DNA of 10,908 nt from JANXYW01 sp031400455. Its GTDB lineage: Bacteria > Chloroflexota > Dehalococcoidia > DSTF01 > JACRBR01. A model generated the notes under the pieces. It was given only the letters and a program-made list of their open reading frames with translations, did not search any database and was not told the DNA's origin. Both the position numbers and the translations under genes were made by a program. This document shows positions 6,792 through 10,908 of the stretch, one piece after another; position 1 is the first letter of the stretch; each line of letters opens with the position of its first letter. The stretch spans positions 1-10,908 of the forward strand of contig JANNPX010000062.1 in NCBI GenBank assembly GCA_031400455.1, in the 5' to 3' direction.

Positions 6792-8945
6792 GAGCGTTCG
6801 CTCTTCCCCGTTCACGATCAGTCTCGACACTGCGGCTCCCGTCACCGTGATGGCGGCAGGCGTGTCCGTCGTCTCGATCCGTATGGTCCCTGCGACCTCA
6901 TCGAGATCGATGCGGCCGAATGCAAGCGCATCGCAGTCGATGACCGTGTCCGGCGTGGTGAGACGTACAAGGAGCGCGTCATCCGTGGGGTTGATGAGTA
7001 TGTAACGCCGCGAGTCGTCATCAGCGAAGAGCCACTTGGGGCCGAAGTCACCGAGCAGCTCTGCCCTTCCGAGCGTCACTGAGCTCGCGCTGGTCTGTTC
7101 GAGCTGCGAACCGGCATCGTGTGCCCCGGCGCGCGCGGACGGCGGCTCGTATGGGACGCCGTCGATGCGGCGTTCGAGGAGTTGCATGTCCCAGAGGCTG
7201 TAGCTCAGTGAGATGGACGACTCGCCCGACTCATACGTTATGTCGCGCACGTACCCCCCATCGACGGTGTCGGTGATACGCGACTCGGCGGCGTGGCGGC
7301 GGAAGGCGGTGAGGTTGGCGAACGCCGTTTGTTCCGCCACCTCAATGACGAACGCATTGCGCACGTTGCCTTTGTAAAAGGGCCCGCCCTGCGACCGGTA
7401 CTCCCAGAACGTCTTCGCCGGGCCTCTGTAGTTGTAGATATCGAGCGTGAGCACACCGTCCGCGAAGCGCAGTTCGATCGGGCCATCGCTCCCCATATCG
7501 GTCTGCTCCAGCGGGATCAGCGCCACGTAAGCATCTCCGGCGACGACGACGATCCGCTCGCCCGCGGCAACGACCGCGGGCGAGGCATCGACGCGCCGCT
7601 CTCCTATCCAGATTTCGTCTTCGGCAGAGATGCCGAGCATACGGATCGACAGCTTATAGCTGTGCGCGGGCCGGATCCGTGGCAGCAGGCCATACGCGAC
7701 GATCGCGCGGTTTCGGTGCTGCACGGCGACGTGTCGGCCCTCTTCCCAATGATCATCGGCTCCGTGCGCATCGCCGGCACCCGGCACCTTGTCGTTGATG
7801 ACGTAGCGCGCGTACAGCGCGCCGTAACCGGGATCGGCTCTCCGCTTCACGTAGAGGTGCACGGAGTCGAACGCGGGCCACTGCTCCGGCGGTTCGCCGA
7901 CGCCATACGAGCGCGAAGCCGTGCCGAGCGCGAAGCCGGGCGTCATGTAGGTCGTGATGTCGACGCCGCGCGTCGCATCGGCGGTCTCGCGCACCTCGAA
8001 CGGAAAGCGCTTCTCGCGCAGCCAGCGCTCCACGTAGTCAGGGCAGTGCAGACGTGCCAGCCCAATGTCGAGATGCCCCTCCTCACGACTGCGCGAGGCA
8101 TACGGCGTCGCCCGCCGGAGATCATCGTCGCCGAGCAGCTTCCAGAGCATGAGCTTGAGAAGCCCGCCAGCGCCGCTCCAGCCGTCGAAGTACGAACGCG
8201 AATGCGCTCCGGCGAGCTGTGCCAGTTTCGGATGGTAGTGTGCCGCGACGTGAAGCCAGAGACGCTCCTCCGCGATGAGCGCCTTCAGCGCGATGCGCGG
8301 ATTGCGGGTGTGCTCGACGATGGCCGCAACGCGTAGGATATCCACCGCCATGTACGTGGCGCTGTTGAATTCGTGCGGCGCTCCGGAGGCTATCGTGAAT
8401 GCGATCCACTCATCGAGGCGGCGCGCGCCACGCTCGACGTAGCGGGGGTCCCCAAGCAGTTCGCCGCCGAGCACACTGTTCGCGATGTCGCTGAGAGCGA
8501 TGTTCGTGTACGACAGGTGCACGTCGAGACGGTCGATCTCCGCCAGTCCCAGGGCGATAGCGGCTCGAATGGACTCGACGAGATCGTCCGGGAGCGCGCC
8601 GGCGTGTTCGCGGACGAGCGGGATGAGTTGATCGAGCATGAACTCCACGCCGTTCAGGTCGGTCACGCACGGATCCTCGAGCCGCCAGCGGAAGTTGCCG
8701 TAGTGCGCGTCCTGCGGGCGCGTCTCCTGCAGCGCGAGCACGCTGCGGATGGCGCGCTCGGCACGCGCGGTATCGCCGTCGCGGAGGAGTACCTGCGCGT
8801 AGGCAAGCGTTCCGCGTGGCGTGTGGAAATCGCCGCCGTGCTCTTTGTCACGCACCATTGCGACCTCATCGTCCCAGAGCGTCGCAAGCACGCGCGCGCC
8901 CTCGTCGAAGAGCTGTGCGCCGCGTTCATCCGGGGTAGCAGTCAT
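6786..8945 (-). CDS. Heparinase II/III-like (alpha/alpha-toroid) protein, putative intracellular polysaccharide lyase
   Basis: I do not recognise a characterised family for this 719-residue protein. Its layout resembles alginate/heparinase-type lyases: a helical N-terminal part (about 1-310) followed by a beta-rich part (about 330-719). Blocks typical of such toroid proteins are YTNIALSDIANSVLGGELLGD (146-166), HEFNSATYMAVDIL (191-204), GAHSRSYFDGWSGAGG (246-261) and TYMTPGFALGTASRSYG (332-348). Asn148, Asn194, His191, His248, Arg250 and Tyr252 are candidates for the Asn/His/Arg/Tyr set that such lyases use for charge neutralisation and proton abstraction; this is analogy, not proof. There is no signal peptide or membrane segment, so it should act in the cytoplasm on imported oligosaccharides. 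It is the last gene of a four-gene operon, 22 bases after the cupin. Its own Shine-Dalgarno is weak, suggesting coupling to upstream translation. A non-lyase glycoside hydrolase or epimerase of the same fold is the alternative. Confidence 0.6.
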   Translation of the reverse strand: MTATPDERGAQLFDEGARVLATLWDDEVAMVRDKEHGGDFHTPRGTLAYAQVLLRDGDTARAERAIRSVLALQETRPQDAHYGNFRWRLEDPCVTDLNGVEFMLDQLIPLVREHAGALPDDLVESIRAAIALGLAEIDRLDVHLSYTNIALSDIANSVLGGELLGDPRYVERGARRLDEWIAFTIASGAPHEFNSATYMAVDILRVAAIVEHTRNPRIALKALIAEERLWLHVAAHYHPKLAQLAGAHSRSYFDGWSGAGGLLKLMLWKLLGDDDLRRATPYASRSREEGHLDIGLARLHCPDYVERWLREKRFPFEVRETADATRGVDITTYMTPGFALGTASRSYGVGEPPEQWPAFDSVHLYVKRRADPGYGALYARYVINDKVPGAGDAHGADDHWEEGRHVAVQHRNRAIVAYGLLPRIRPAHSYKLSIRMLGISAEDEIWIGERRVDASPAVVAAGERIVVVAGDAYVALIPLEQTDMGSDGPIELRFADGVLTLDIYNYRGPAKTFWEYRSQGGPFYKGNVRNAFVIEVAEQTAFANLTAFRRHAAESRITDTVDGGYVRDITYESGESSISLSYSLWDMQLLERRIDGVPYEPPSARAGAHDAGSQLEQTSASSVTLGRAELLGDFGPKWLFADDDSRRYILINPTDDALLVRLTTPDTVIDCDALAFGRIDLDEVAGTIRIETTDTPAAITVTGAAVSRLIVNGEERTLR

Positions 8946-8967
8946 GGTGCTTCGCGTTCCCGGTCGG

Positions 8968-9318
8968 CTACTCGAACCAGATGTCGGTCTTCTCGCCAGC
9001 AGGGACGCCGAGGATCAGCACGTCCATCTCGCCGTCGGAGGTGTGCCAGGTTCCGGGCTTGATGACGACCATATCGCCGGCGGTGATCTCGCGCGTCTCG
9101 CCGTCGAGCCAGATCGTGCCCCCGCCGCTGAGCACGTAGTAGAACTCTGTCATTTCGCGGTGGTAGTGCTTCTTGCTGTCGTTGATACGCAGGTGCGAGA
9201 CATTCGCGACGGGCGTGTCATCGTGCGTGACCAGCGTCTTGCGCCAGCCGCAGACACCGCGCTCTTCGGGCGTCTCGGAGAGCTTGCGGATGATGTACTT
9301 CTCGTCGGTGGTTGTCAT
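8968..9318 (-). CDS. Small metal-binding cupin protein
   Basis: The 116-residue product is a single-domain cupin. Motif 1 is HYHREMTEFYYVLSGGG (51-67), giving ligands His51, His53 and Glu58. Motif 2 is GDMVVIKPGTWH (81-92), giving His92. All four residues for a divalent metal site are present. There is no signal peptide, so it is cytoplasmic. The ATG is preceded by GGAGG at a five-base gap, and the gene sits 18 bases after the DUF6807 gene and 22 before the lyase-like gene, so it is almost certainly cotranscribed with them. Small cupins in sugar operons serve as isomerases, lyases or ring-opening enzymes (KdgF, which linearises unsaturated uronates, is one) or as ligand sensors. A KdgF-like role would fit the neighbour but is inferred from context only. 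Confidence 0.9.
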   Translation of the reverse strand: MTTTDEKYIIRKLSETPEERGVCGWRKTLVTHDDTPVANVSHLRINDSKKHYHREMTEFYYVLSGGGTIWLDGETREITAGDMVVIKPGTWHTSDGEMDVLILGVPAGEKTDIWFE

Positions 9319-9336
9319 CGTCGCCTCCGAACTTCG

Positions 9337-10536
9337 CTATTGAGCGCTTGCCGACACCGGCCGCGCGTACTCGTCGAATCGCGCAGCGACGCCGCCATCG
9401 TCAGCATACCCCTGGTGGATGAACATGCGGTGCCGCAGCGACCACGTCTCGCCCGGCGCGAGGGTCAGCGCGCCGTCGAAGAACGGCAGGTTCGTGCCGA
9501 CTGGACCATAGCCGCGGACGAACCAGGCGTTCGGGTGGTTGCGGTTCGAAGGGTGATCGAGCATGGCAATTCCGAAGATCTCCGGCTCCTGACCGATGGC
9601 GCGGGTGAACGGGCCGCTGCAGTCGGCCCATTCGGCTCGCTGGCCGAAGCAATTCGGCGAGCCGGTCAGGCCGGTCGAGAGCGACATCGTGCCGCCGTCC
9701 CATTCGTCGATGATGTCCGCGACGCGCATCAGGGGCAGTGCGTTCTCGTTCGTCTGCCCGAACGTCACGGGCTCGGCGGGCGGCGTGAACTCGGCCTCGA
9801 TATCCCAGATCCTCTGGCGGCCCTTTAGCCGGAACATGCGGAAGCGGCGCACGTCGTCGAGGAGCACGCGTCCGTCCGGCGTCACCCACTGCGCACGCTG
9901 CTGGAAGCCGCCCCACACCGGACCCGACTCGATCCAGTCGAATGATCGATGGACGATGCGTCCGTAACCGGTGCCGACATGCGGTCCGTAGCCCATGTTC
10001 ATCGCGGCCGGCTCCAGGTAGAAGTCGACGCCGTTGAGGTCGCCGCAGGCGTACCAGAGCGAGCGATGCCAGGTGTGATCGGGCGGGCCGTCGTCGGTGA
10101 TCGATTTGGGCTGCGAGCCGTCGGTGCTGCTGACGCCGGAGTTCGGGCGGCCGGAGGGCGCCACGTTCGGCGCAAAACGCGGACGGTAGTTGGGCATGCC
10201 GTAGTGGTAGATCGTCTGGAGCAGCCCGCCATAGTAGACGACCACGCGGCCGTTCTCGGACTGATCGTCGAGCGCGATGCCGCGTTTGGGGTCTTGCTCC
10301 TCGCTCGCCAGGCGCAGTTCGTACGTGCGCTCTTCGGCCGCCGCGAGCGACGCGACGTACCAGGCGACACGCGGCACGCCTGTTACGGCATCGAGCTGCG
10401 CCGGTGTGACGGCTCCGTCCGCGGCATCAACCATCTCCCACGCGCCGGCGATATCGGCTCCAGCAGAAAGCAACGAGTCGGCGACGAAGTTGCTGCGCGG
10501 CGTGGCGGAAGGTCCGATACGTATCGTGGTGGTCAT
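9337..10536 (-). CDS. DUF6807 family protein (often mislabelled 'methane oxygenase PmoA')
   Basis: The 399-residue product shows the conserved blocks of DUF6807: DHTWHRSLWYACGDLNGVDF (153-172), GGFQQRAQWVTPDGRVLLDD (209-228), FGQRAEWADCSGP (297-309), DHPSNRNHPNAWFVRGYG (327-344) and RHRMFIHQG (368-376). Databases often call such proteins PmoA-like, but nothing here resembles a membrane methane monooxygenase: it has no membrane helix and no signal peptide. The family is predicted to be mainly beta-structured and commonly occurs with sugar oxidoreductases of the Gfo/Idh/MocA type, as here. The conserved His/Asp/Asn blocks suggest binding of a sugar or sugar acid; no reaction can be assigned. 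The ATG overlaps the stop of the upstream oxidoreductase gene by four bases (ATGA), and GGAGG lies four bases before it, indicating translational coupling. Confidence 0.85.
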   Translation of the reverse strand: MTTTIRIGPSATPRSNFVADSLLSAGADIAGAWEMVDAADGAVTPAQLDAVTGVPRVAWYVASLAAAEERTYELRLASEEQDPKRGIALDDQSENGRVVVYYGGLLQTIYHYGMPNYRPRFAPNVAPSGRPNSGVSSTDGSQPKSITDDGPPDHTWHRSLWYACGDLNGVDFYLEPAAMNMGYGPHVGTGYGRIVHRSFDWIESGPVWGGFQQRAQWVTPDGRVLLDDVRRFRMFRLKGRQRIWDIEAEFTPPAEPVTFGQTNENALPLMRVADIIDEWDGGTMSLSTGLTGSPNCFGQRAEWADCSGPFTRAIGQEPEIFGIAMLDHPSNRNHPNAWFVRGYGPVGTNLPFFDGALTLAPGETWSLRHRMFIHQGYADDGGVAARFDEYARPVSASAQ

Positions 10537-10908
10537 TTCGCCTCCGTGCTGCGCGCAACCGGGGTCAGGCCGAAGCCGTCGGGCGGGATCTTGCTGTAGA
10601 ACGGATCATCCGGCGTGATTGGGAATTCGACGCGGGCGCCCGTCATGGCTGACTTGTAGATGCCGGTGATGATCTCCATCGACCGGCGGCATTCGCTCAC
10701 GCTAACGAGCGGCGGGCGCTGCTGGAGGATGGATTGCACGAAGTCGCGCACCATCTCGACGTGCAGGTGCTTCGTTTCGTCCGGGTAGGCCGCGCTCGCC
10801 GAATCGCGAGCGCGCTCGGCCGTGGCGGGGTCGCGCTGGGACGAGCCCGGGCGAGCTCCGCTGCAGGGGACCTGGGCCGCGCATCGCGCGCTGCTCATGG
10901 CGCGCAAG
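10533..10908 (-). CDS. Gfo/Idh/MocA family oxidoreductase, C-terminal fragment (runs off the window)
   Basis: Only the last 124 or so residues are in the window; the frame stays open to the right edge, so the gene is cut by the window and not by mutation. The segment ETKHLHVEMVRDFVQSIL (about bases 10725-10778), the PPLVSVSECRRSMEIITGIYKSAMTG block and the tail VEFPITPDDPFYSKIPP are typical of the C-terminal domain of NAD(P)-dependent sugar dehydrogenases of this family. The Rossmann cofactor domain lies outside. Members oxidise or reduce a sugar, sugar acid or inositol in the cytoplasm. It is the most upstream operon gene visible, and its TGA overlaps the DUF6807 ATG. The first 35 or so visible residues are Ser/Ala/Arg-rich and not diagnostic, but third-position GC is high in this frame throughout, which supports it. 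The operon promoter is outside the window. Confidence 0.85.
   Translation of the reverse strand, partial: LRAMSSARCAAQVPCSGARPGSSQRDPATAERARDSASAAYPDETKHLHVEMVRDFVQSILQQRPPLVSVSECRRSMEIITGIYKSAMTGARVEFPITPDDPFYSKIPPDGFGLTPVARSTEAK

Noticed and set aside
7293..8336. 347-codon open frame on the + strand
   Set aside because: It is antisense to the 719-residue lyase-like gene and has no recognisable motif. Similar shadow frames on both strands across 8373-10599 were discarded for the same reason.
9337..10536. Reading the DUF6807 gene as a methane monooxygenase subunit
   Set aside because: The 'PmoA' label is a database misnomer for this family. The protein lacks the transmembrane helices of particulate methane monooxygenase and sits among sugar genes.
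10780..10908. Possible frameshift near the right edge of the oxidoreductase fragment
   Set aside because: The first visible residues are compositionally odd, but third-position GC stays high in the annotated frame and is lower in the alternative frame. The sequence is too short to claim a frameshift.

Overview
The window is GC-rich bacterial chromosomal DNA with densely packed, ordinary-looking metabolic genes. I see no RNA gene, CRISPR array, insertion sequence, phage gene or integration site. The lineage cannot be fixed from the sequence. A single-chain biotin carboxylase/BCCP/carboxyltransferase, a membrane-tethered GH3 enzyme with a Pro/Thr/Ser-rich linker, and a Gfo/Idh/MocA plus DUF6807 sugar operon would fit Chloroflexota (for example SAR202/Dehalococcoidia-like or Thermomicrobia-like groups). 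High-GC Actinomycetota are the main alternative. This is inference, not a taxonomic call.

Left part (1-1877): the window opens inside a sulfur-handling gene on the + strand. It encodes the tail of a metallo-beta-lactamase-fold persulfide-dioxygenase-like domain followed by two rhodanese domains, of which only the second keeps the catalytic cysteine. It converges on a complete pirin gene on the - strand.

Centre (1954-6772): upstream of pirin on the - strand is a 1128-residue carboxylase with biotin carboxylase, biotin carrier and carboxyltransferase on one chain, resembling single-chain long-chain acyl-CoA carboxylases. Diverging from it on the + strand is a NagZ-like GH3 beta-N-acetylhexosaminidase with an N-terminal membrane anchor. 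The roughly 136-base divergent spacer carries an 11-base direct repeat and a 6-bp inverted repeat. The GH3 gene probably starts at a CTG.

Right part (6786-10908): a compact - strand operon, read from the right edge leftwards, encodes a Gfo/Idh/MocA oxidoreductase (only the C-terminus is in the window), a DUF6807 protein (ATGA overlap), a small metal-binding cupin (18-base gap) and a 719-residue protein that looks like an intracellular alpha/alpha-toroid polysaccharide-lyase relative (22-base gap). Together they suggest an uncharacterised carbohydrate or uronide breakdown pathway, and this is the most interesting part of the window. The GH3 gene and the last operon gene converge with only 13 bases between them. 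A perfect 8-bp-stem inverted repeat containing both stop codons sits across that junction.
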